The notes under the pieces were generated by a model, which was not told the origin of the DNA, searched no databases, and was given only the letters and a program-made list of their open reading frames with translations. The translations under genes were made by a program, and so were the position numbers. Below are positions 26,171-38,073 of a stretch of 64,000 bases of DNA, piece by piece; the stretch's first letter is position 1; each line of letters starts with the position of its first letter. Origin of the DNA: Prunus persica (Eukaryota > Streptophyta > Magnoliopsida > Rosales > Rosaceae); contig NC_034013.1 in assembly GCF_000346465.2 (NCBI RefSeq), forward strand, positions 16,799,624-16,863,623, written 5' to 3'.

Positions 26171-28000
26171 TCAGTCCACTATAACTAGATTCTGATAGTC
26201 TTGGCCAGAAATGGCAGCTTCCATGGCATGTTCAGGGCCAAAATCCCCACCATTGTCCAGGAAGAAATTGACCAAATTGTTGTTGACGAAGCCACTCAAC
26301 ATGGTGAGGCCTAAGCCTGGTTGTGTATTAGGCATCCCCAGCACAGACATGCGTGCCCTGATATTCCAATACACAATATGTGGCACCACATCCCCATATC
26401 CCTTCTCCTTAAACTTACTCTGCATTGCCTCAAAATCACTAGTCTCCCATCTATTATAGACCCCCCTAGAGGGAGTGAACACATACACCCTCTCGATCAT
26501 CTGCTCCGGCTTCAAATTCTCATCCACAGCCACTTTAAGGATCAAATCAAACACTTTTTCAAAATTAACCTCAACATCCCAGGGGCCTAGTTTTGTTGTC
26601 ATAAACTCGTACTTGGACTTTAGATCATCGCCTTGTATGGAAACCAGCCGAGGGTTCTCATTGTAGGTGATCACCTTCCCATTCCATGGTTCTTCACTCA
26701 GTTGAGACAGCAGAAGCCCCAAACCCACCGACATTTCGTTGTTTGACCCGACATCACATACAACCAAACACTTTTTAAACTTGCCTTGCTTTGAGTAGAT
26801 GTCCTCCACCATGGTCTTCCACTGAAGATCAGCCGCAGCCATTAGATCATGCACGTCGTCATCTTCATTATCCATCCTTCTCTTAAGATAGCCTATGATC
26901 TCATTTGGAAGCAGAGCACCAGCCTTAATCTTGGACTTACCGGCTTTGACGACGTCCTCCAAGTAAGTCTCAACCGCGCAGGGCTCTGGCTTGAAACCAG
27001 GATCATAACCCCATTTGTTGCCACCGGTATAAGCCGGGGTGGCCAAGGCTTTGTTCAATGGCACCAAAACCTCCTTCCACAACCGCTTCCTGACTCTGTA
27101 TGCATAATCATCGTTGGCCTCCTCCGATTCTACTCCTCCTCCTCCTTGCGGAAGAACCTTTTTCGCAATGCTCTCGCAGAGCAGAGTGGCTCGATCGTAA
27201 GAGGAGTCGATGTGAGGGAAAAAATCTGCCGCCCTGGTTATCTCCAAGCACTCAGGCTCATCAAAACTAGTAATCCTATGATTTTTCAAGCTCTGAATGT
27301 CAGATTTGAGGCACAGAGCGTAAATATCAGAGACGGCGTCGTGTAAGAGGCGATAATTGGGGTCAAGCTGGTACCTATCAACAGCCTTTTTTGCCATGGC
27401 CAAGATCTTCTCCCTCCTCCTCCTCGTCCAAGTACGGCCCTCGATCCCTTGTGTGATCGGTAGGTAGAAACAAGCACTGGGCAATTGGTCTTTGCCTTGT
27501 AAAGTACGGTACAGAATCTGGAGAAGGTCGGGGAAAGTGCCAAATGAGGCAGCAAAAGCAACGACGTTGCAGGCAAGGGTCTTGGGGTGGTATTGGTAGA
27601 GCCAGTACGCCGCCGTGTAGAATGCTTGCTCATCAGATTTACCACGTCGGTGACATAGATTGAAGATGAGCTTGAGTGTGGTGAGGGGGTTGTGAGACCA
27701 GGCCTGCGGCAGTAGTTGCTGGAGATAGTCATCGGAAAATTGGGGGGTGCCCCTCCAGTATGCAGGTGGTTTGATGTCGAAAAACAGACGGAGGCAGGGG
27801 TTAGGGATAGGGTTCTTGTTGGAACCATCATTATAGTTATTAGCCGTTAATCTGCTCAGCAATGGAGGACCAACAAGAGTTGTTGGGGTTGGAAGTTGAA
27901 TTTGAGGAGGAGGAATATCGGCTTTTCCGACGACATGATTACTTCGGCATGCTTTCAGGAGGACGGAGGTGGTGTAATACACTGGTACTGGTTTCTTCAT
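26171..28000 (-). CDS. DUF2828 family protein with vWA-like C-terminus
   Basis: A single-exon gene of 609 aa, typical in length and structure for plant DUF2828 proteins (also named after mimivirus L728). The N-terminal half is an alpha-helical TROVE-like region: LQQLLPQAWSHNPLTTLKLI, FNLCHRRGKSDEQAFYTAAY and WLYQYHPKTLACNVVAFAAS. The C-terminal half is von Willebrand A-like, starting KKCLVVCDVGSNNEMS, then LGLLLSQLSEEPWNGKVITY and ending EAAISGQDYQNLVIVD. The usual metal-site motif DVSGSM is DVGSNNEM, and the usual FSDMEFD is FTPSRGVY, so metal binding is probably lost. Biological role unknown; many relatives are stress responsive. The start at 28000 is the first ATG of the frame and no splice signals are needed. 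Confidence 0.88.
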   Translation of the reverse strand: MKKPVPVYYTTSVLLKACRSNHVVGKADIPPPQIQLPTPTTLVGPPLLSRLTANNYNDGSNKNPIPNPCLRLFFDIKPPAYWRGTPQFSDDYLQQLLPQAWSHNPLTTLKLIFNLCHRRGKSDEQAFYTAAYWLYQYHPKTLACNVVAFAASFGTFPDLLQILYRTLQGKDQLPSACFYLPITQGIEGRTWTRRRREKILAMAKKAVDRYQLDPNYRLLHDAVSDIYALCLKSDIQSLKNHRITSFDEPECLEITRAADFFPHIDSSYDRATLLCESIAKKVLPQGGGGVESEEANDDYAYRVRKRLWKEVLVPLNKALATPAYTGGNKWGYDPGFKPEPCAVETYLEDVVKAGKSKIKAGALLPNEIIGYLKRRMDNEDDDVHDLMAAADLQWKTMVEDIYSKQGKFKKCLVVCDVGSNNEMSVGLGLLLSQLSEEPWNGKVITYNENPRLVSIQGDDLKSKYEFMTTKLGPWDVEVNFEKVFDLILKVAVDENLKPEQMIERVYVFTPSRGVYNRWETSDFEAMQSKFKEKGYGDVVPHIVYWNIRARMSVLGMPNTQPGLGLTMLSGFVNNNLVNFFLDNGGDFGPEHAMEAAISGQDYQNLVIVD

Positions 28001-28832
28001 ATCAAAGCTAAGCTAAGCCTCTCTCTATGCTCTCTGCTCAGAGACAGTGTCTTGAGGTTTTTTTTTTTAAAGTTCCAATGAATTTCAGTAATTTGTTTGG
28101 AGGGAGAGGAGGACCACGACCTCTTTCAGTTTGTTTGTTCCAATGAATTATAGATTCCCACTCTCTGCTAGGCATTGGCTTGGGCACCAAGGAGTTTCCT
28201 ACTTGGGTCCCACCTCTACAACGAGCAAATATATTCTTGGATTCCTTCATTTATGTATGTTATGTCCAATTTCAACAAAAATCTTTCCTTTCCTTTTTCT
28301 TTGTTAAGTTTACCTAAGTAAGAAGAGTAAATAATAAATGGACATTAATTTCCTAAGCATTAATGGTTGATAAGTTGGGTAGTTGGTATTGTTCAAGTCA
28401 AACAAGTCAAATTCTTTAGTTTTCTGGGATATCCATGTGATACAACATTTATTCTTTTCCTTGTTTCTTCTGAGCAACCAAATTAAGCAAACGGGTTTGT
28501 TGTGTGTTTCTTTGTGATTAAATGTTATGGATGCTATTGTTTTTGGTTTGCTTTCCTTCTTTTGATCTTGTTTTAAAGTTTTAAATTTTCAAACCTTCTC
28601 ATTGTGTCGGGAGATTGCACGACTCAAGTGATCGTGATTGTCACGGCTCAAGTGGTTGTCGCGACTCAAGTGGTCATGGTTGTTTAATATCATATCACAC
28701 ATATTGAAAGAGCACAACTTCTAATTATCAAGCTGTTTGTAAATCTCTAAATAGGCAAGGCAACAATTGTTATTTAACATATAGTTGGCATTGCTCTGTT
28801 TTTTGTGTCTTCGAACTCTAGTTTTGGGTTAT
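28001..28832. other. intergenic with small degenerate repeat
   Basis: 5' flank of the DUF2828 gene; no gene recognised. At 28611-28685 a roughly 24-bp unit containing GACTCAAGTGGT is repeated three times imperfectly. Confidence 0.5.
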
Positions 28833-29335
28833 CCTGTAAACACCAACAAAATCCACAACTGGAGATCCTATGTAGTATGACTCATTGATCTCATACTTCA
28901 TTGATGCTACTGAACGCGTGGAAACGTTCAAATTTTATCACATCGGGCGTAAGTTGAAGCCCAGATGCATTAATTTGAAATGCAATGGGGGAGGTGGACA
29001 TGAATGACGAATGAGCATATCTATATCAACGGTTTGAAGCCACCCAAAAATCTCCTGATGATGATGATGATGTGTTGTTGATGTTGCTGCTCCTCCTCTA
29101 GTATGGGAAATAATTTCTGATGTGTTAGGTTTTGGACCTGTGAGCCAAAAATTTTGGATTCTTTGTAAAGTGCATTCAGAAACAAGGACAAATGAACCGT
29201 CCTTACTAACTGCGATCCATAGCAGCAAAGAAAGTTCTTAACAACACTGTTACTTCTTTTGTTTGTCAATCAAATTTCAACAGTTTTCCTGTTGCGTCGT
29301 GTTCAACATTTACTTTATGCATGTCACTGCATACA
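28833..29335 (-). pseudogene. strictosidine synthase-like copy C, broken
   Basis: Minus-strand blocks in SSL order: HDATGKLLKFD, an in-frame TGA, QTKEVTVLLR, then SKDGSFVLVSECTLQRIQNF with WLTGPKPNTSEIIS, GDFWVASNR, INASGLQLTPD and the C-terminus YIGSPVVDFVGVYR. Stops, a (CAT)n-like insertion (HHHH run near 29060) and deletions break it. It lies in opposite orientation to copies A and B and is less similar to either, so it is a separate paralogue. Confidence 0.75.
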
Positions 29336-29718
29336 TACATACAGTCCTATGTTATTCCAATAATCAAGCTTTCCTCCTCTTATTTGAGGTTAAAGCACGT
29401 TAAGGGACCCTGTCTCATTTTTCCTCCTCTTGAACAAGAACTTAAACCCAATGAACCTTTCCTCTCTATTAAGGAACAAGCAATTTCTAAAAAAGAAAAA
29501 ACTTTATAAGTAATTTAATCAATGCATTGCCAGCAAAGCGCCATTCCCTAAAATCAATGCAATATCATGTAGTACAGTACAGGCTATAATATAGGATAGG
29601 CGATTATACCTCAAACATTAACAATACATTTCAAGTTCATGGACGAGTGGGGAAATACTTACAACTGCCTAAAGGCATGACTTGTGTACTACAAGGGTGA
29701 CAAAATCATACATAAATT

Positions 29719-29780
29719 TCACATGTTTTTTATATTGGCTAAAAATTCTCGAAGATCTTCTAACTCCGCATCAGAGAAGC
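29719..29780 (-). other. duplicated alternative last exon of MIS12
   Basis: This 62-bp exon is the same length as 29806-29867. It has the same TTTTGCAG acceptor and phase and codes GFSDAELEDLREFLANIKNM then TGA. The 87-bp unit (exon plus upstream intron edge) is tandemly repeated. Either exon can be joined to exon 6 (G|GC). Which is used cannot be told from sequence. Confidence 0.8.
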
Positions 29781-31839
29781 CTGCAAAATAGAGTGTACAT
29801 CAAGTTCACCTGTTTTTCAAATGGACTAAAACTTCTTGAAGATCTTCCAACTTCGCACCAGAGAAGCCTGCAAAATAGAATATCTTGTAACCAAACAAGG
29901 AAATCCAACGTCCTAAAATAAGTTTGAATTGCAAGACCAAAAGTTGAACAAAATACTCCATAGCTATTACCTTTGCCAATACCCATCATAGATGGATCTC
30001 TGTGTGGGTTGTAAATCTTATCTGCTTTATTGTGTTCGGTTTCTTCTATCTTTCTGGTCTTCAGCTTTCCTATTTTTGTCCGAAGTTCTGATGCTGTCTT
30101 CATCATCTCTGTATAAAACAAAAATCTACTAAAACTTTTCGTCTTTTAAGATACAGCAACAGAAACTCAAGATCTAAAACAGTTAATACAAACACAACTT
30201 GAACGCGTAAATGTATGGATTTTCCCACTCAGTAGTCTTGAAACAAGAAATGGTAAAAGTAGCAGATTACTAAATACAAGTTGTCCTGCAGAACAAATAT
30301 GATTGTAACTTTTGCACTTTTAGGGACCTAGCAGCCAGAAAGTTACTAAAACTACAGGACAGGCTAAAAAACTATAAGACATCTCTGCCTTGAGCTGAGG
30401 TTTAACATCAGAACAAGGTCTAATCACCTAATATATTAGAAGAAAAACCTTCATAAAGCTAAATCCATGTCTTCTAGTATTATGAGTTAAAACGGATGCT
30501 AAAGCACACTAAGTTTGAACATATTTGGCAGGAGTATTTAGTTAGTTACCTTGGAACATCTCATGATAAGAGTTTTGGTCATATAGTAGTGAAATCTCAT
30601 CGAGGGCAGAAATATGATCGTTAGACGCAGACTGTCGTTCTAATGATTGGAGCTCTCGGTTCAGCGCAGCAGACTCCTGACCAACCTGTAAACGGTTTTG
30701 TTAAAATAGATGTCAAACAGGAAATGAAGGAAATCACAATTTTATGCAGACAAGAGATCCTTGCTACTTCTAGTATATAGTAATTACCTTAGTAAGGTTG
30801 TTCCTTAATAAATCCAACTGGGCATCCAAGTCTGGGTCACAGATTGCATTTTGACATATAGAAGTTTCGACAGGTGATTCATCCTAGAAAGTAATTTTCT
30901 TTAGTTATTGAATTATACAAGGTTTATGGAATGGAAAAGTATTACTTCCAATGTACACACTCCACATTGCAATTCCTATAAACCAATTATTTTCTCTCAC
31001 AATAGGAGTGTGGATAAAACTGACTTGAAAGCATCAAATAAGTGGGATAAAAAAAAACCTACACTTTTGGGCAGCATGAACCCCTCAGGAACTTGAAAAA
31101 AGTGGTTATGGCAGTGCTGCTCCCACATAGCTAGCCGCTTATCAATATCTGATTGAACCTTTTTGCGGATAACATTAATACCCTACATAGAAAAACAGAT
31201 AAATAACTGACCAGACCCAACAAGAAATTTTTTTATAAAAAAGATTGCATCTCCTATTAGTTAGAATGAGACAAATATAATCCTCAAACAATTTTGTTTA
31301 AATCCATGGTGAAATGCGTTTGTTTCATTTGACCTTATGAAAATCATCCGATGCAATGTGTCAAGCACCAAGAGAATTCAAAGTTTAAAAAAGCTAAAAT
31401 TCAAGTTTACTAATAATATGGACCAAACCCCAAAAGAAAGAATGCGTTCACAAACAAACACATCAATTCGAGAAATTTGTATAAAGGAACAAGCCCTCGA
31501 ATTATGGAATGAATTGAAATGCTAACAAATTAGGCAAAACAAGAAAAAAAAGAGCAACGAGTGAAATTTATACCTTGGATAAATCTTGGGTTCTGTCAGT
31601 GCCCTCGATCTTCAGGGAGGTTGATGCTTGTCTGGAGGAAATCATCAGAAAAATAAAAATGCCATAAGCAGCTGCTGAATTAGGTTTTCAGAGAGAGAAA
31701 GAGAAAGAGAGAGTTACTGGTGGAAATGATTGCAAGCGTCATCGACCAAATCATCGACGAGGTTGAAGACCTCGTTGATAAACAGCTGCGGATTAACGTT
31801 CAGCGAATCGAACACTGCCTCGCTTTCACTGCCTTCCAT
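29719..31839 (-). CDS. MIS12: kinetochore protein MIS12 homologue
   Basis: A subunit of the MIS12/MIND complex linking centromeric chromatin to the outer kinetochore. Exons: 31718-31839, 31574-31631, 31063-31182, 30788-30883, 30550-30685, 29971-30108 and a last exon at 29806-29867, giving 243 aa. Start MEGSESEAVFDSLNVNPQLF, then VFNLVDDLVDDACNHFHQ, GINVIRKKVQSDIDKRLAMW and EQHCHNHFFQVPEGFMLPKS. The central part is predicted coiled coil (LDAQLDLLRNNLTK, ALNRELQSLERQSA). The last exon codes GFSGAKLEDLQEVLVHLKNR. A second, similar last exon lies downstream at 29719-29780 (see that entry). The span includes it. Confidence 0.9.
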
Positions 31840-32071
31840 TCTCTGAGTGGCTCTGTAAAATGGCGCACTTTGAAAAGTCTGGGAAAATTGGAGTTGAATT
31901 TTGAAAGTGGAAATATTTAGGAGAACAGAGCGGACACGTGGATCCACGGCATTCTGCCACGTCAAGTTTAATCTGTCTCCTGTCTGCTTTTTGTTTTTTT
32001 TGGTAGAGGAACTCACAACTGAAGAAAGGCCCTAAATTTTTCACTCCAAAAATATTTTTTGTTTTTCTAAT
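31840..32071. promoter_or_regulatory. divergent MIS12 / cysteine oxidase promoter
   Basis: 232 bp separate the two start codons (340 bp if the oxidase starts at 32180). A palindromic G-box CACGTG lies at 31935-31940, and CCACGTCA at 31957-31964. No clear TATA box for either gene. Regulation by bZIP/bHLH factors is inference. Confidence 0.5.
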
Positions 32072-34749
32072 TTGTCGGTGGCTACCAGAATGTTTCCGAA
32101 ATTTCAAAAAGCATCTGATAAGTTGCAGATGCTTTTACAAAACAGAGCCAATTTTAGTGCGTTTCGAAGCCAAACAAGCATGGCGAGGAAGAGCTCCAAA
32201 GTTCAAGCTCTCTACGAACTCTGTCAAAACATGTTCACGCCGTCGGGGTCTCCTCCCCCTTCTTCTGCAGCAATCAACAAGCTTTGTTCTGTTCTGGGTA
32301 TTTCTCTCGTCTTTAAAATATATATATATATATATATATAATTACATGGTTTCGTTTAATATTATATGTGAAGTGTGTAACCAAAGTTTGGCTCAATTTT
32401 GCATATTGGTTTTGCAAATTATGTCGAAACTCAAATTGAGTTTGCCCGTTTTGGTGGTGTAATTGAGAATTGAGCGATATATTTAGGGGGTTTCGTTAAA
32501 TTTCTAGAATATATTGATTTTGTAACTCTACTTGGTCTTGGTTCTAAATTCTAATGGAATATCCTACATTGTCATATAATTTAGCAGTGGACTAGGTTAG
32601 CAGGAAATATGTGAAACTTGAAGCAATTAAGGTTTGTCTGCAAATTGGGTTTAGATTCATAACATGCATTGTTACTCTAGTATGATGTGTGCTCTAAAGA
32701 GAAAGACTTTACCCAAAATGCTAACTTAATTACCGGATTGCTCGTCAAGGTGAAAAACCAGTTGGATGAAGAATCATATTTCTTTCCCTTGTGCCATTTG
32801 TGTCCAAGTTTTGATGGTTTTTCCTTTTCTTGAGGATATAAACTTGGCTGATAGGGCTTTGTTGCTTATTGATAGTAATGGCTAGAGACCATGCTACTTC
32901 TGATATAGATTTCCATGGCCTCTGGTATGTGGAAGCAGCTTGGTTGAACTTTTATATGAGGAATGTCTCATTATTGGTTAAGTCATAATGATGTCTTTGC
33001 TTTTGTCCTATTGTTTGTCACATACATAAATTTGGTTAATAATATTTGTCTTTTTTGCACAATAATTGATTCCTGCTTAAAACGTGTCCAAACACGAAAT
33101 ATCAGATCTTGAGGCCTTAACTAAGAAAGGTGATGACAGTTTCAGTTCCTTCCTAATAGCTAGAAGACCAAGATACTCATATATGATTCATCATTTTTAT
33201 AGTTAGGATACACCATGTCACAGTATCTTGCCTTTATTTTTCTGATATTGGTTGGAATTCACAGACACAATGTCTCCAGCTGATGTTGGTCTTAAAGAGG
33301 AAAATCTGGATGACGATCGAGGCCATGGATTTTTTGGACTTGAACAACTAAATAGAGTTGCTCGATGGACTCAACCAATAACATACTTGGATATATATGA
33401 ATGTGATAGTTTTACGGTAAGCATTTAGCAAAAAAGAAATATACTTTTACTGTAAGCTCTACCATCTTCTCTGTTCCATTCCCAAATCAAAATTTTATTT
33501 ATGTTTTCCTTTGAGTTTCTTATTTACAGTATTTGGTACTGTGAGAAACAAAAAAAGATGGATCCTTTAATGAATTTTTGACATTATATTCATTTGTGTG
33601 TCTTTTCATTGATGAAAAGAATCTATTTGTTGTAATTCTCCATAACATGACCATTGGGACCACCATTCATATAATTTATCAATCAAAAAGGAATTTAGAT
33701 TGTTGTTACATTCAAAGCTTTCTGAAATTTATACTCACGGATTTAAATAAATGATTTTATGCAGATGTGTATATTCTGTTTTCCTACCTCCTCAGTCATT
33801 CCACTTCATGACCATCCTGGGATGACTGTTTTTAGCAAAGTTCTCTATGGCTCTTTGCATGTGAGAGCTTATGATTGGGTCGAGCCTGCCCAGGAAAGCA
33901 AGGGACCAAATTACTTTCCAGGTCTGGTTTTTCATGTAGTTTTCAGCTTGTAAATGGCACAGTTACACTTCGTATTGCTGTTCCTGTAGTTTCTTGGGCT
34001 TCACTCACACTGTTCAAAGATTTTTTTTCTTAGTATTTATTTTATGATCAAAGTTTCTACTATCTTTTCTGTTGTTCTTTAATTATTAAGAAAATATTGT
34101 AGGTAATGAAATTATTCAGATGATTATATCATTTAATCCAATAAAAAAGGCCATTTTAGTGATTTTAAAAGGCTAGATTCATGACTGAGATACTACCAGA
34201 GAGGTCGTAAGAGTCATGCCCTTATGAATTGGCCCATGTTCTATGCTCATAATTTTCATATTTTGAGGGTTAAAATATGGGAGAACTGATGAAGTTTCCA
34301 TCCAATACAGTGAGATTGGCAAAGCTGGCAGTTGACAAGGTTTTAACAGCTCCATGTGGGACATCAGTTTTGTATCCTAGGAATGGGGGGAATCTGCATT
34401 ATTTTACTGCAGTCACTCCTTGTGCTGTCCTTGACATTCTCACTCCCCCTTACAGAGAAGATGCAGGCAGAAAATGTACCTACTACCGTGATTACCCATA
34501 TACTGCCTTTGGTAAGTAACTTTGGTTTCTAGTTAGAGTTTTCTTTCCTTCGTGAACTTGTTTGCATTACAAGGAAAGAAAAAGATGAAAACTGATAATT
34601 ATAGTTGTCTGCTAAGCACTGTAGCTACTGGTAACGGAATTAAGATAGAGGATGGTAAAGAAGAGGAGTATGCATGGCTTGCTGAGACAGAACCAGATAA
34701 TCTCTATATGCGCCCGGGAAATTACACAGGCCCGACTATTCAAGTTTAA
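32072..34749 (+). CDS. plant cysteine oxidase (PCO)
   Basis: A cytosolic or nuclear thiol dioxygenase that oxidises N-terminal Cys of ERF-VII factors, giving O2-dependent turnover through the N-degron pathway (family knowledge). Five exons: 32072-32297, 33265-33416, 33765-33921, 34311-34511 and 34625-34749, giving up to 286 aa. The cupin iron ligands are visible as [20 protein letters not shown] (two His) and [20 protein letters not shown] (third His). Other blocks: [32 protein letters not shown], and C-terminus NYTGPTIQV. The start is uncertain: in-frame ATGs at 32072, 32090 and 32180 ([16 protein letters not shown]). The last fits the usual family start best, while the longer forms add a basic N-terminus. 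Confidence 0.9.
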
Positions 34750-35556
34750 CCCTCATCGATCATTAGTGACGATTACTAAATGAGCCCCATGGTTCTTTGT
34801 GTTTGCTCCAGCTTTGGACCTTAAGAGAGAAAACATTCCATTGTGGTTGACTACATAAGCCTAAGCAAAGAGGTAACTATGGCGCTCGAGCCTGCAGTTT
34901 ATCATCAAGTGAATTGAAAGAAAAATGGAGCTTGTCGTTGGGTTATGATATCAAGTTTATGATCAAGTTAAGTCATCCGGACGAGTGACCTTCCTTGCTT
35001 GTGTGGCCTTCTTCATTAACTCAGGAAAGTTACGGTGGTTGCAATAGCTACAATGTTAATTATAAATGCACCCAACGATTTTGTTTGGCAATTATTGTCC
35101 TATCTTTTTGTGTTTACCGGCATGCATGGCTTATGTAAGAAGTTCATGTTACACCACAATTTCAATGGAGAATGCTTTTTAGAAAAACACGCCCTGATTG
35201 AAAAATTGAAAAACAAGGTGGAATATAATATAGTACACAATAATTATTGAATAATACGTTACATTACAATGCCACACAAGAATTACAAAGTTGAACTGGA
35301 TACCAGTCGCATTTGACCAGTTCCCTACAAACTCTTGAAGATGATTTGATTGAGACCACCAACATCTTTATTGACTAACAAATGTTTCTATTGAAGAGAA
35401 GATGCCTGGTGTCTTATGCCCAAATTCAGCACACGGAACTATTCAAATGACACCTAATTTTATAAGCTCTATCAAAAATTTATGTAGATTTACCCAAAAA
35501 TCTAAACTGGGTGGAGGCTTGGATAACTTGATAAATGCGGTTGTCTATTTCTTCCC
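34750..35556. other. convergent 3' flanks of PCO and ENO1
   Basis: About 800 bp between convergent stop codons; no gene or repeat recognised. It presumably contains both 3' UTRs. Confidence 0.5.
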
Positions 35557-38073
35557 TTAGGGTGATCTGAAAGCTTCACCAGCATAACGCACATTACCAA
35601 GCTCCTCTTCAATACGCAGAAGCTGCAAGCAAATCAGAACACAACAAATAAACAGATTATTTCAGCCGCTTTGACTTTTTAATGATTTGACCACGTTTGA
35701 GAAAGCAAGTTATAACTTATAAGTGGGTGGTGTTGGGGTAGTAGGAAAAGTTCCACTTTACCTGATTATACTTGGCCAACCGCTCACTTCGGCAGGGAGC
35801 TCCTGTCTTTATCTATACAGAAGAAAATGCAAAATTCAACTTCATGGCACCAATAAAATGAAATGATAGAGAGCATAGTTACAGAAAATAACTAACAAAC
35901 CTGTCCACTAGCCAATCCAACAGAAAGATCAGCAATAAAGTTATCCTCAGTTTCCCCGCTCCGGTGGCTGACCATCACACCCCAACCTGCAGCTTTTGCG
36001 TCTAGTGCTGCCTGAATAGATTCAGTTATGGTGCCAATCTGGTTAACCTGCAATTCAGAGGAAGAAAATAAGCTCAACCAAGTTCATCAGCACAAATGGT
36101 TGTTACCATTGCACGGAAAAGAAAAAAACCAAAACAGTTAAAGTTGCTTGCCTTCAAAAGTAGGCCATTGCATGCCTTCCTCTGAATGGCTTCAGCAATT
36201 TTCTTTGGATTTGTGACCAACAAGTCATCTCCTACAAGTTGGATATCAACTGAAGATTGAAGTGAAGCCCACGAGCTCCAATCATCTTGGTCAAACGGAT
36301 CTTCAATGGACACAATGGGGAAATCTTTTATAAACTCCTTGTACAGCTCGCCAAGGTTTGGAGGTGAAAGCACATGGGCCCCATCATTTGGTTGTCTCTT
36401 AAAGTTGAGATCGTAGTTCCCCTCTTTAGTGAGAAACTCTGAAGCCGCAACATCCATTCCAATTTTGATCTGCATCATTAACATTGTTGTGAGTTCACAT
36501 AACACATTACTCTAATTTAATTTGCAAAAGATGAATAACGTCCTACCTTTCCTGTGTAACCAGCCTTTTCAATAGCATCAATGAGCAAAACCAGTCCCTC
36601 CCTGTTATCCTGTACATTGGGAGCAAATCCCCCTTCATCTCCAACATTGCAAGCATCCTGTCCATATTTTGCCTTGATAATTCCCTTGAGTATATGATAA
36701 ACTGTTTCAAGCAATGCACAACAGTTATGAGTTACTGTGCAAAAAATGGTGGAAACATGCTAAAGAATTTCTGGTCCATATAACCACTAGACACTTCACG
36801 TAACTAAACCATATGTGCGGAAAATGAATAACAAATCTTGCTAACCTTCACTACCCATACGAAGTGCCTCTGCAAATGAGGTTGCACCTACAGGCAAGAT
36901 CATAAATTCTTGCATGGCCAAATTATTTCCAGCATGGCTGCCTCCATTGATCACATTAAAGGCTGGGACGGGCATAACGAGCTCTTTTGTTCCAGACACT
37001 TGTTGGATGTGCTTGTACAATGGCACTCCCTTTGCTCCTGCACCTGCTCTACACACACTCAGAGATACTCCCAATATGGCATTGGCCCCCAGTTTTGACT
37101 TGTTTGGGGTTCCATCAATTTCCAACATAACGGCATCAACATCATTTTGATTTCTTGATAAAATAAAAAATAAAAAAAAAGGGAAAAATGTCAGAAGTTC
37201 ATAACCAGCATACAGCAAACATGTACAAAACAACATACAATTCACAGAAAACTTAATAATTAACATCAAGGCGAACAAGAACTGATGACAAGTTAAAAGA
37301 AGGGCAGGGAAATCATGTGTTAATTGGGCAAATTGTAACATCATATTATGTTACAGCTTTACAGTAAGCTTGATCACAGCCATACCAGCGAACTAAGTAG
37401 TTATCAAGTAATAGCATTTCATAATAACACATTTTTGTCATTGATAATTTCAAAACCAAAAAGCTCACAAGTAGTAAAGTTTGAAGTAAAACTAGCTCCG
37501 CCGTGCCATTTGATGCCTAAAACTCAAATACAATTTTCCATAACATGCTCAAATTAATCAAGTCTTTCTAACATCTATTTTGCTAAACTATTATCAGAAA
37601 TACATTAACTTTAAAAATGAGTAAAAACAATAAGGATGAAATAAAACTAACCTGACATCGATGCCAACGAGCTTGGGTCCCAAAATCTCATTGATGTTTT
37701 TGACAGCATTGAGCACACCTTTGCCTCCATAAACGGCCTTGTCTCCATCTCTGAGCTCCAAGGCCTCGTAGATTCCAGTGGAGGCGCCACTGGGGACGGC
37801 CGATCGGTACAGATCGTCGGTGATCAGGTCAACCTCCACCGTGGGATTGCCTCTGCTGTCAATGATCTGCCTGGCCTTGACCGACTTGAGGCGGTACTCC
37901 TTGGAAGCCTTGGCGGCTGCGGAGGGTGCGACGGCGACAGAGCATTGGACTGAGCTAGAACGACGGCTTCTTGGGCAAGGGACGGCGCTGGATAGTTGGG
38001 GTCTTGTTTGGGGTTTAGAGGAAAGGAAGGGATTTTGGAGGAGGTTGGTGGTGGGCTGGGTAGCTAAAGCCAT
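35557..38073 (-). CDS. ENO1: enolase, chloroplastic
   Basis: The plastid enolase converts 2-phosphoglycerate to phosphoenolpyruvate for plastid biosynthesis. Seven exons: 37652-38073, 36846-37153, 36547-36701, 36152-36469, 35901-36047, 35762-35812 and 35557-35622, giving 488 aa. The N-terminal 50 or so residues are Ser/Pro/Arg-rich and acid-free ([20 protein letters not shown]), as in a transit peptide. Enolase motifs follow: [79 protein letters not shown] (catalytic Lys) and [16 protein letters not shown]. The metal ligands (Asp/Glu/Asp) are present. The intron after LLLK begins with GC (36150-36151), so it is a GC-AG intron. Confidence 0.96.

Noticed and set aside
26849..27831. ORFs of 165-181 codons antisense to or out of frame with the DUF2828 gene
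   Set aside because: Shadows of a long GC-richer coding exon.
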